64,000 nucleotides of DNA from Polyangiaceae bacterium (lineage in GTDB: Bacteria; Myxococcota_A; Polyangia; Polyangiales; Polyangiaceae), in contig JADJYE010000001.1 of assembly GCA_016719945.1 (NCBI GenBank), positions 248,001-312,000 on the forward strand. Direction: 5' to 3'. Numbering within the stretch: position 1 is the stretch's first letter; each line of letters starts with the position of its first letter. The notes beneath the pieces were generated by a model. The model was not told where the DNA came from. It did not search any database and saw only the letters and a list, made by a program, of their open reading frames with translations. Below, piece after piece: positions 47,833-55,508 of the stretch. The translations under genes were made by a program, and so were the position numbers.

Positions 47833-48576
47833 GTGGATCACCCTGAGGGCGCCGCCGAAGGTTCAGAGCCTCACTGCGACTGGTATGGCGAGCTGAACGA
47901 GTACCGGAACGTTCTCTACCACCGTGGCTGGCGAGGCATGTTCGGAAGTTACTACCCGCGGGACTTCAAGGGCAGGAAAGGGATCTCGGGCACAGCCGAC
48001 ACACTGGTGGCCCCGGATCGGAAGTCCATCGCAAACAAGGCCAAGCCGCACCAATGGACCTACAAGGATGGCACTCGCCTCGAAGATGTCGTCGAGCGCT
48101 GCATGGAGGGGCTGCGCCAGCTCATCGACTCGATCTGCATCGACCTGTGGGGCTGGCAGAATCCGAAGCCGGGCACCGAGGCCCAACCGCCGAACATCCT
48201 GGTGAGGGTGCCGAGCCCACTGCTGTACCCCGACAAGAGCGGGACACTGTACCTGCCCTTCTTCACCACCGTCGAAGGCGCCGAAATGTTCCGACGCGTG
48301 AACTACGACTTTCGTGCGGAGCTTGAGCGGCTCCCGAGAGCTGGTTCACAGCCCGCGTCCTTCATGTTCTCGATCGGCCGGCTGGAACGGCTGCCGAGGC
48401 GGTGCGTCGTCCGGTTGATCGTGGATCCCGTCGCAGGTGTCGGCGCGGTCTCCGGTTCGATGTTCCAGGACATCGAGCTTCCCGCGGACGCTCGGGAGTT
48501 GATGGAGCCACGGTGCATCACTTCGGACGCGACGAACAGCGAAGCGCTCTTCTGCTGGGTTGGCGTGCCCCCGTGA
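47833..48576 (+). CDS. Hypothetical protein with 5' end in the transposon terminus
   Basis: Up to 247 aa from GTG 47833. No domain is recognised; residues about 15-60 ('CDWYGELNEYRNVLYHRGWRGMFGSYYPRDF') look like the start of a soluble globular protein. The first 11 codons lie within the IS21-type terminal repeat, so the true start is either downstream or lost, and the gene may be 5'-truncated. It is surrounded by island genes and could be island cargo (defence-related or not). Confidence 0.5.
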   Translation: MDHPEGAAEGSEPHCDWYGELNEYRNVLYHRGWRGMFGSYYPRDFKGRKGISGTADTLVAPDRKSIANKAKPHQWTYKDGTRLEDVVERCMEGLRQLIDSICIDLWGWQNPKPGTEAQPPNILVRVPSPLLYPDKSGTLYLPFFTTVEGAEMFRRVNYDFRAELERLPRAGSQPASFMFSIGRLERLPRRCVVRLIVDPVAGVGAVSGSMFQDIELPADARELMEPRCITSDATNSEALFCWVGVPP

Positions 48577-48698
48577 TCCCAGCCGGCGGCGGTCGCTTCG
48601 GTCGACAATTGTAGTCCCGCACTCGACGTGCGCGAGAGCCCCCCGCAACCCAGGTCGAACTCGGCAAGCTCCGAAGCGGAGAACGTTGCCGCGGCCCG

Positions 48699-48911
48699 TC
48701 AGCGCGCGAGGTGCCGCGGGTCCATGCCGGCCTCGATGAGCGCGACGAGGTCGACGGGCACGATGCGCCGCAGGCGCCCCACCTTGGTACTGCGCAGGAC
48801 GCCGCTGGCGATCAGCCTCTCCGTCGTCCGCCGGCTGTAACCCGTCTTCGCGGCGAACTCCTCGATGGTGAGGAGCGCGCGGCTGCGCCGAAGGTCGTCG
48901 AGGCTCTCCAC
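48699..48911 (-). CDS. Excisionase-type helix-turn-helix protein
   Basis: A 70-aa protein. 'LLTIEEFAAKTGYSRRTTERLIASGVLRSTKVGRLRRIVPVDLVALIEAG' is the MerR-like winged helix of excisionase/AlpA-family proteins (helix_turn_helix_17 type). Small proteins of this kind act as recombination directionality factors or regulators in integrative elements. It is divergent from the methyltransferase gene (210 nt), so it could also regulate the restriction-modification pair. Confidence 0.75.
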   Translation of the reverse strand: MESLDDLRRSRALLTIEEFAAKTGYSRRTTERLIASGVLRSTKVGRLRRIVPVDLVALIEAGMDPRHLAR

Positions 48912-49120
48912 TCACGAGAGCCTACCTCTGCCCGAGGATCGGTCAACGGACCGCCAGGAACCGTCAGGAGCCGCCAAACGGTCGCGGCTGTCGTTCCCGG
49001 GCCTCGCTGGGGGTTTGGGCCAGGCGGATGGGACCACGTGGTCCCCACAAATGCCCAATCCCCCCGCCAGAGCCTTGACTGGCGTTCAGGCTCCTGCGAT
49101 CAGTTCGAACCAGGTCGTTC

Positions 49121-50857
49121 ATGGATCAGCTCGCCAGCCCCCGACCTCGCCGGACCGCCGGGCAGGAGTACTTGGACACCGTCCCCTTGCGCGAGCGCCG
49201 CCAGGCGGGGGCCGTCTACACGCCCTCCCACCTCGTCGAGTTCATCCTCCACCAGGCAGCCTACACGGAGGCCGCAGCGATCGACTCCGTCGCGCTCATC
49301 GAGCCCGCGTGTGGGGCGGGCGCGTTCTTGGAGTCCGCCGTTGCCGCGCTCGCTCGTCGCTTTCGCGGGTACGGGACGGACATCACGACCGGGGCCGGGA
49401 GGGAGCAATTCCTCTCGACGGTGTCGATGTGCTTGTACGGCGTCGACCTTGATCCGGACGCGTGCAAGCTCGCGCGCCAGGCAGTCCGCAGCCGTGTGCT
49501 TTCGCTCACGCCGGGCCCGCTTCCGGCGAAGTACTTCGAACGGAATGTGATCGTTGCCGACTTCCTCCTCGCTCCAGAGGTTGACGGGCTCGTGGCGCGG
49601 CTCAAGGCCCCGCTCGGCTTCTTGATCGGCAACCCACCGTACGTCTCCGCCACGCGGATCAACGACGCACAGAAGCGGCGCTTGCGCGGCCGCTTTCAAT
49701 CCGCGGGCGGCCGGCTCGACCTCTACGCGGTGTTCATCGAACGCGCGCTTGAACTCCTCCCGTCGGGTGGGCGCGTGGCTTTCGTGACGCCCGACAAGTT
49801 CCTGGTCAGTCAGAGCGGTCGTGGCCTGCGCGAGCACATCCTCACGATGAGTGCGGTCCGCTCGGTGGCGCAGTTCAAGTCGCACAAGGTCTTCGACGAT
49901 GCGGCAACGGTTCCTTGCGTGACGGTCCTCGAACGCGCGGGCTCGCCCGCGCCGGTCAGCGTCCTTTCGTGTGCGGAAAAGCCGACGGCATCAGGGCTCG
50001 TGGATGTCGTCGACCGCACCACCGTCGACCATGCGATCCTCGGATCAGCGCCTTGGTACATCGCTTCCCCGAAGCTCGACGGCCTGGCGGCGCGCCTGCG
50101 CGAAGGGCACCCGACGTTGGCCAGCGTCGCGGTCCGCGTCTCTGCGGGACCCGCGACGGGGCGTGACGGACTGTTCGTGTTCCCAGAGGGGGCGGAGCCC
50201 GACATCGAGCAGGAGCTACTGAGGCCGGCGGTCCGAGGTCGCGATGTTCAGCGCTTCGCCGTGAAGGATCCGAAGCTTCAAGTGCTTCTGCCGTACACGT
50301 ACGACTTCGCGGGCACGCCCAGCCTCATCGACCTCAACCGCTTCCCGGGTGCGCGTCGCTACCTGCGGCGTCATCGCGATGAGCTTGAGGCGCGTCACTG
50401 CGTTCGGGTCTGGGAGAAGTCCTGGTTCGATCTGCATGATCAGCCGACATGCGACCTGGCGAAGCTGCCGAAGCTCCTCGTGCCCGACGTCGCCAACACG
50501 AACAGGTTCGCTGTGGACACAGGCATGTTCATGCCGCTTCACAGCGTCTACTACGTCGTCGGCAAGCCTGGTGTGGATCTCAACTTCCTCGCCGCCGTCC
50601 TGAACTCGAATGTCGCCACCTTCCTGCTGCGCCTCTTCTCCCCCGTGGTGAAGGACGGCTTCCAACGGTACCGGCAGCAGTTCCTATTCAAGCTGCCCAT
50701 CCCTGTTCCGACGCTGCCTGAGAAAGACGAGATCGTGCGGGCGACGGACAGCGGGGACTTCGACACCGTCGAGGAGCTAGTCCAGCGCCTCTTCAAGGTC
50801 AGCGCGTCGGAGGAGCGCGCGCTGCGGGCACACCTCGCGGACGGACCCGCTCAGTGA
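49121..50857 (+). CDS. N6-adenine DNA methyltransferase (TaqI-like, with specificity region)
   Basis: A 578-aa gamma-class enzyme. Motif I 'EPACGAGAFLESAV' is at about 61-74, motif IV 'IGNPPYVSATR' at about 168, and an Eco57I/TaqI-type fold continues. The C-terminal 250 residues look like a target-recognition domain ('HSVYYVVGK...LAAVLNSNVATFLLRLF', 'QRYRQQFLFKLPIP'). It would methylate adenine at the recognition site and protect against the endonuclease encoded immediately downstream (4-nt GTGA overlap). The reading frame is intact, unlike the neighbouring defence operon. Confidence 0.85.
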   Translation: MDQLASPRPRRTAGQEYLDTVPLRERRQAGAVYTPSHLVEFILHQAAYTEAAAIDSVALIEPACGAGAFLESAVAALARRFRGYGTDITTGAGREQFLSTVSMCLYGVDLDPDACKLARQAVRSRVLSLTPGPLPAKYFERNVIVADFLLAPEVDGLVARLKAPLGFLIGNPPYVSATRINDAQKRRLRGRFQSAGGRLDLYAVFIERALELLPSGGRVAFVTPDKFLVSQSGRGLREHILTMSAVRSVAQFKSHKVFDDAATVPCVTVLERAGSPAPVSVLSCAEKPTASGLVDVVDRTTVDHAILGSAPWYIASPKLDGLAARLREGHPTLASVAVRVSAGPATGRDGLFVFPEGAEPDIEQELLRPAVRGRDVQRFAVKDPKLQVLLPYTYDFAGTPSLIDLNRFPGARRYLRRHRDELEARHCVRVWEKSWFDLHDQPTCDLAKLPKLLVPDVANTNRFAVDTGMFMPLHSVYYVVGKPGVDLNFLAAVLNSNVATFLLRLFSPVVKDGFQRYRQQFLFKLPIPVPTLPEKDEIVRATDSGDFDTVEELVQRLFKVSASEERALRAHLADGPAQ

Positions 50858-51717
50858 CGGAGTCGCCGCTCCTCGACGAGTTCCGGAGGCTGATCGACGA
50901 GCTGAAGCGTCATCCGCGTATTGGCTCGGTCGTGAAGCGCGGCGAGGTCCGGTTCAACGACCTCTCTCGCGAGGACGTTGCGGCGCTGTTGAAGGACGAG
51001 GCGGCCTACTACTTCTTGATCGCAGCCGCGGCGCTCAACCGCACGACGCTGAAGAAGGCTCTTGCGCACGAGGAAGCGCAGATCGTGGCCGCGCCCCAAC
51101 GCAAGGCGTTCGTGGTGAAGAGCCGGCTGCCGGTCCGTCGGTCTTTCGCGGAGGTTGCGAGCAGCGCCATCGCACTGCGACGTGCAGACCTCGAACGCAA
51201 GACGCGCGGAGGGATCGAGCAACTGTTTCGAGAGCGGCTTGCGGACGAACAGATCCCCCTGCTGATGTCCCCGCCGGTCAGGCACGTCCCCGGCATCCTA
51301 ATCGGAAAGCGTAAACCGGACGGGGTCTACCCCGACCCAGCTACCCACGCGGCGCCGATCCTGTACCTGGAGATCAAGAACGTTCGGCGCGTTGCCGACG
51401 ACATCCAGAAGCGTCTCTACGAGGTCGCGGAGGCTGCGCTGGAGATGAAGTTCTTGTACGGCGATCTTCGCATCGAAGGCGCCGCGCTGAAGACGACGCG
51501 GGACGTGCTCGAAAACTCCAGCACGTACCGGCGAAAGCTCCGCGCTCAGATCTCGAAGGCCACGCCCGTGGTGATCGTCCTGATGCTTTGCTCGAAGCGC
51601 GAGGCCGAGAAGTACCGCGAGGGCGCGGAAGCCTTCGTCGACCGCGTCTTCTTCCAGGAGGAGATCGAAGAGTGCCTAGCGTTCATCAAGCGCGTGGTCG
51701 CGGAGCACGGAGGGTAG
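50854..51717 (+). CDS. Putative type II restriction endonuclease, PD-(D/E)xK-like
   Basis: 287 aa from GTG 50854, overlapping the methyltransferase stop. The central motif 'KPDGVYPDPATHAAPILYLEIKNV' gives D-G...(Y/L)-x-E-x-K, the expected catalytic core of a PD-(D/E)xK nuclease. It is preceded by a helical N-terminus and followed by 'RRVADDIQKRLYEVAEAAL'. The nearest family is not recognised (XamI/XcyI-like enzymes share such layouts). Context with the adjacent methyltransferase supports the restriction role. Recognition sequence unknown. Confidence 0.65.
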   Translation: MTESPLLDEFRRLIDELKRHPRIGSVVKRGEVRFNDLSREDVAALLKDEAAYYFLIAAAALNRTTLKKALAHEEAQIVAAPQRKAFVVKSRLPVRRSFAEVASSAIALRRADLERKTRGGIEQLFRERLADEQIPLLMSPPVRHVPGILIGKRKPDGVYPDPATHAAPILYLEIKNVRRVADDIQKRLYEVAEAALEMKFLYGDLRIEGAALKTTRDVLENSSTYRRKLRAQISKATPVVIVLMLCSKREAEKYREGAEAFVDRVFFQEEIEECLAFIKRVVAEHGG

Positions 51718-51832
51718 CGGTCCGCGCGAGGAAGTCCGCGACGTACGGGTCCGATCGGAGGGTGCGGTCGAACCTTGGTCAGCCTGGACGAGTTCAGGCG
51801 TCGACCTTAGCCGAGGTGTGGTGAGGTCGCTG

Positions 51833-52678
51833 ATGAACTGGCTGACGGTGCTGAAGAGAGGGCTGGTCTCGGTGCCTGCTGATCGGCGCGCTCGACGGGC
51901 AGCCGCTCCGCGTGACGAGGACAACGAGCTGCCGTTGACGGGGGACGGGTTTCCTCCGGATGTGACCCGAGCCAGGGTCATCGTTGACGGTCCGCGAGAC
52001 CCGAGGGCCATCGACGCGTACGCCGTCGAGATCATCCAGCGGATGTTCCCTCGGGACGCGCAGCGGCTTCGGATCGTGCGTGGTGGCGGGCCGCCGCCGT
52101 CGCTTGATTCGTTCGAGCACAAGGTCTCGGACGTGCCCGCCGACGCGAAGCTCAAGGCGTGGCAGAAGGTGCAGGAGACCGAGCGTCGGCTGGCCGTTGC
52201 CACGTGGGCGATGGCGCGCACTGATCCTCATTCGGGCGAGCACCGAGTCCTCGCCGAGGATCTCGTCGGAGCGTACTTCTATGCGGCGGAGGCGACGGTC
52301 CAGGTGCTCAAAGAGGAGACGGAGATCGTTCGCGGCAAGGGGTGGTTCGATCCGTGGCTCGCAGCCCATCCGCAGAACACGATCGTTCTCCGAGGGATCC
52401 GCACGATCCGGACGCTCGCAGTCCACGTGGAAGACATCCGGAGCAGCAGTGGCATCTCGATCTCCGTCGTGAGGGGGCACGGTGGAACGGTCACCCGCTT
52501 CTGGCGGCTGCCCTGGCTCACGCCCGAGGCGCTTCGAGCCCTGAAGAGTCCGAAGCTGAAGGAGACCGACCTCGACGACTGGAAGAAGCTCCGTGCCGAG
52601 TGGCCGGCTGGGCATCTCATGGAGCGCGCGCTGACGGACCTTCGGCAGATCGTGCTCGACGCCGAGAACCTCGCCTAG
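51833..52678 (+). CDS. Hypothetical protein of the island
   Basis: 281 aa from ATG 51833. No family recognised. The N-terminal 40 residues are basic. The middle is helical ('KLKAWQKVQETERRLAVATWAMARTDPHSGEH'), and the C-terminal half contains 'VHVEDIRSSSGISISVVRGHGGTVTRFWRLPWL'. There is no signal peptide or membrane segment. It lies between the restriction gene (115 nt) and the integrase remnant; island cargo of unknown role. Confidence 0.55.
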   Translation: MNWLTVLKRGLVSVPADRRARRAAAPRDEDNELPLTGDGFPPDVTRARVIVDGPRDPRAIDAYAVEIIQRMFPRDAQRLRIVRGGGPPPSLDSFEHKVSDVPADAKLKAWQKVQETERRLAVATWAMARTDPHSGEHRVLAEDLVGAYFYAAEATVQVLKEETEIVRGKGWFDPWLAAHPQNTIVLRGIRTIRTLAVHVEDIRSSSGISISVVRGHGGTVTRFWRLPWLTPEALRALKSPKLKETDLDDWKKLRAEWPAGHLMERALTDLRQIVLDAENLA

Positions 52679-52733
52679 CGCTTACGAAGGGCGACGATGA
52701 GCGTGCAGCCGGTGCCGCGCACGCCGACCGCTG

Positions 52734-53416
52734 GTGACGCTCAGGGCTGCGTTGAAGCTCGCGAAGCGGAAGAGGCTTGCTCTGGAAGGGCGACATCAGC
52801 GATGTGATCGAGCCGGGCTTCACCACGGGGTACGAGCCACGGCAGGCGCATCTCTCCGATTCCAAGGAGGCAATGCGGCTGATCGCGGAGCTGGAGCGCG
52901 AGGCAGAGCCAGGGAGAGCGACCGCCATCGCCTTCAGCATCGCCACGGGTGCCGAGCGCGCGGCCATCTTCAGGGCCCTTCGATCGGACCTCGCGGATCT
53001 CAGGCTGGTGCCGGTGCATAGTACGAAGCGGAAGAGTCGGGAGCGGACTGTCCCGATCGTCGCGCCATGGCAGAAGCGGCTCCTCGACTACGTGGACAAG
53101 AACGCGGACTGTGAGGACGGGCTCCTCTTCCGTCCCTGGGTCAACGCTCGCCGAGGTCTCCTCCGGGCTTGTGCCCGAGCAGGCGTGAAACCGCTGACGT
53201 GGAACGATCTGCCCCGCACTTACGGCGTCTGGATGCGCAAGCTCGGTGTTGCTCCCTCGCTCATCGCTCCCAAGATGGCCCACGTGACCAGTCACATGGT
53301 TGAGACCCGTGTACGGACGCCTCGCTGGCGAGCACGTGGGAGAGCAGATGGCGGACGTCATGGAGCTGACCTCGGCCCGCCTCCGCATGCGGAAGGGGAA
53401 GGGAGCCCGCCGCTGA
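52734..53416 (+). pseudogene. int: Tyrosine integrase remnant next to tRNA-Lys
   Basis: Only the catalytic half of a phage-type integrase is present, starting abruptly near 52734 without the core-binding domain. The restored product reads 'ALKLAKRKRLALEGDISDVIEPGF', then 'AFSIATGAERAAIFRAL', 'LTWNDLPRTYGVWMRKLG' (degenerate box II) and 'MVETVYGRLAGEHVG', where Y is the candidate nucleophile. Two one-base indels are needed: an extra G at 52788-52790 and an extra C at 53306-53308. The catalytic HxLR element reads N-D-L-P-R, so it is probably inactive. Its place beside the att repeat supports its identity. Confidence 0.7.
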
Positions 53417-53426
53417 GCGCCATCAG

Positions 53427-53444
53427 GGGCACACATTGGTCACA
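53427..53444. repeat. 18-bp direct repeat, right copy
   Basis: GGGCACACATTGGTCACA is identical to 39850-39867. It lies between the integrase remnant and the right att repeat. Confidence 0.7.
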
Positions 53445-53488
53445 GCACAGTCGACTTGGCTGTTCGTCCTGCGCGCGTTTCCCTGGGA

Positions 53489-53569
<81 letters not shown>

Positions 53570-53690
53570 GCACGCCTGGGCCTGCTGCCAGACGCGGCCG
53601 GACCCTACCACAACCGACGGGCGAGGTGGGTGAGGGCTGACACCAGCTTGTGGTCATCCGGCCCGCAAAGCGACTACCCTCGGCACACCG

Positions 53691-54476
53691 ATGTCGTCCG
53701 ACCGAAAGGGATCCGAGGAGTCCTTCGCCGCATTGTTCGAGAGCGCCCAGGTAGGGGCGACCCGCCCTAGGCGCCTCCACCGCGGGGATCGCCTCGACGT
53801 GAAGGTCGTGGCGATCGGCCGCGACGCTGTGTTCGTCGATCTGGGCGGCAAGCAAGAGGGCTACTTCGACAGCTCCGAGGCGCTCGACAAGAACGGCAAC
53901 GTCGCCGTCGCGATCGGCGCGACGGTGCAGGCGATCGTGACGGAGGCTGATGGCGAGCGGGTGAAGCTGTCGCCTGTGTTCGTGCGCGCGACCGACACTC
54001 CGCCTGCAGAGGGCTTCGAGGGGGTCAGCATCCCGCGGGCGAAGTCCGGCCCGCTGCTCGTCGCCGGCGCGCACGTCCGGGGCACGGTCGCATCGGTCGA
54101 GCGCTACGGCGTGTTCGTGCAGATCGTGGGGACGCAGGGCCGCCACGGGCGCGGGCTGGTTCCCACGGCGGAGACGAACACACCGCGCGGCGCCGACCTG
54201 CGCAAGCAGTTCCCGGTTGGGACCGAGGTCGAGGCGAAGATCCTGGCCATCGCCGACGACGGGAAGATCCGCCTGAGCTTCAAGGCGATGAGTGAGGACG
54301 CGGAGCGCAGCGAGTTCGAGGCGTACCGCGACGGCCAGAAGGAGCCGGCCGATGGCGCCACCGCGGCGGCGCTCAAGGGCAAAGACGACAAGGCCGCGCC
54401 GCGCGCCCCGCGCCCGCCGCCGGCCCCGCGCAACTTCGGCACGCTCGGGGACCTGCTCGCGAAGCGCAAGGGCTAG
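53691..54476 (+). CDS. S1 RNA-binding domain protein
   Basis: 261 aa from ATG 53691. Two OB-type S1 domains occur. The first (about residues 33-100) includes 'GDRLDVKVVAIGRDAVFVDLGGKQEGYF'. The second (about 125-205) includes 'GAHVRGTVASVERYGVFVQI...GRGLVPTAET' and 'KIRLSFKAM'. The tail is a Pro/Ala/Lys-rich disordered stretch. Such two-domain proteins are found in Deltaproteobacteria as ribosome- or RNA-associated factors; a precise role is not established. The gene starts 122 nt from the tRNA 5' end and is divergent from it. Confidence 0.85.
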   Translation: MSSDRKGSEESFAALFESAQVGATRPRRLHRGDRLDVKVVAIGRDAVFVDLGGKQEGYFDSSEALDKNGNVAVAIGATVQAIVTEADGERVKLSPVFVRATDTPPAEGFEGVSIPRAKSGPLLVAGAHVRGTVASVERYGVFVQIVGTQGRHGRGLVPTAETNTPRGADLRKQFPVGTEVEAKILAIADDGKIRLSFKAMSEDAERSEFEAYRDGQKEPADGATAAALKGKDDKAAPRAPRPPPAPRNFGTLGDLLAKRKG

Positions 54477-54491
54477 CGCCCGCGACGGCTG

Positions 54492-55508
54492 CTACTCGGC
54501 GGCCACGAACACGACGTTGCGGACGAGCGGCGCGCTGCGGTTGCCGGCCTCGTCGACGGCGGTCGCGGAGATCTCGGTCGGACCCGCCGGGAAGTCCTCG
54601 GTGGAGAGGGTGATGGTGGTCGACGGCGAGGTGCCGGTCGCGACGAGCGCGCCGCCGACGTGGATCTCGATCGCGACGGGGAGGGGGACGTCGTCGGACG
54701 CGGTCACCTGCAGATCGAAATAGCCCTCGAGCGTCGCGTCCTCCACGGGCGAGGTGATCCCGACGTCGGGCGGAAGGCCGTCGATCGTGATCGCCACCGG
54801 GAGGATCGACTCGTTGCCCGCCGCGTCCCAGACGCGCAGGCTCGCGCTGTGCGTGCCGATGGGCAGGTCCTCCGAGGGGATGCTGACGAGCGAAAAGTCC
54901 CAGTCGACGCCGAGCGTGGGCGGGAAGCCCGGATCGAGCTGCTCGGTGAAGATCTGGTCGCCGACGGTGAGCTCGCAGCCCGACACGATCCACGCGTCAG
55001 CCATGTAGAAGCTGAAGTGGTCACCGACTGCGCGCACGACGTTGAGATCGTCGACGTACGCCGTGGGCGCCGTGAGATCGACGAGCAGGCCGTCGACGCC
55101 GCGCCGTGAGATCGAGCCGTCCCAGCTGGCGACGTCCACCTCGAGCCGGCCGAAGCCCTCGCCGAGCTCCGCGCCCGTGACCGACAAGGTCGCCGAGGTC
55201 TCGCCGTTGAAGGAGCGCAAGACGGTATTGCGGAAGAAGAACGTCGTATTTCCGAGGCCGTTGTCGGCCTGCGCGCTGATGCTGAGGGTCGAGGCCGATC
55301 CCATCGGCGGCCAGTCGGCGATCGTGAAGTCGATCGTCGGCGGGTCGGGCGGCGGCGCCTCGGGCGGGTCGTCCCAGCACTCGTCCCCGCAGCAATCGCT
55401 CTCGCAGTCGTCGTCCGAGAGGGCGATGCCGAGGGCGACCCACTCGCAGCCGGTCGACATCAGCCCGGTGACCAGGGCAAACAAGAGGGTGGGCGCGACG
55501 GTCTTCAC
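54492..55508 (-). CDS. Ig-like surface lipoprotein
   Basis: A 338-aa protein. The lipoprotein signal ends 'VTGLMSTGC', followed by a Cys/Asp-rich patch ('DDDCESDCCGDECWDD') that may form disulfides or bind metal. The rest is beta-rich with repeated Ig/Big-like domains marked by 'RVWDAAGNES', 'GLPPDVGITSPVEDATL' and 'AVDEAGNRS'. It is likely an outer-surface protein of unknown binding function. Its ATG overlaps the LVIVD gene stop (ATGA), so the two are co-translated. Confidence 0.7.
   Translation of the reverse strand: MKTVAPTLLFALVTGLMSTGCEWVALGIALSDDDCESDCCGDECWDDPPEAPPPDPPTIDFTIADWPPMGSASTLSISAQADNGLGNTTFFFRNTVLRSFNGETSATLSVTGAELGEGFGRLEVDVASWDGSISRRGVDGLLVDLTAPTAYVDDLNVVRAVGDHFSFYMADAWIVSGCELTVGDQIFTEQLDPGFPPTLGVDWDFSLVSIPSEDLPIGTHSASLRVWDAAGNESILPVAITIDGLPPDVGITSPVEDATLEGYFDLQVTASDDVPLPVAIEIHVGGALVATGTSPSTTITLSTEDFPAGPTEISATAVDEAGNRSAPLVRNVVFVAAE

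Larger units (their letters stand above)
40471..47864 (+). mobile_element. Outer IS21-type transposon carrying accessory ORFs, ParB-like gene, istA and istB
   Basis: The ends are defined by about 98-bp imperfect inverted repeats (40471-40568 and 47767-47864). Inside them, TGAYCC-type boxes sit at identical offsets from each end: left 40495, 40518 and 40562; right 47840, 47817 and 47773. A perfect 19-bp inverted repeat, GCGGCGCGATCGTGACCCA, is at 40550-40568 against 47767-47785. IS21 elements characteristically have several such terminal repeats for IstA. Contents in order: a zinc-ribbon ORF remnant, a ParB-like gene (split by a second IS21), istA and istB. No clear target duplication was found outside, so the exact outer boundary is uncertain by some bases. 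Confidence 0.75.
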
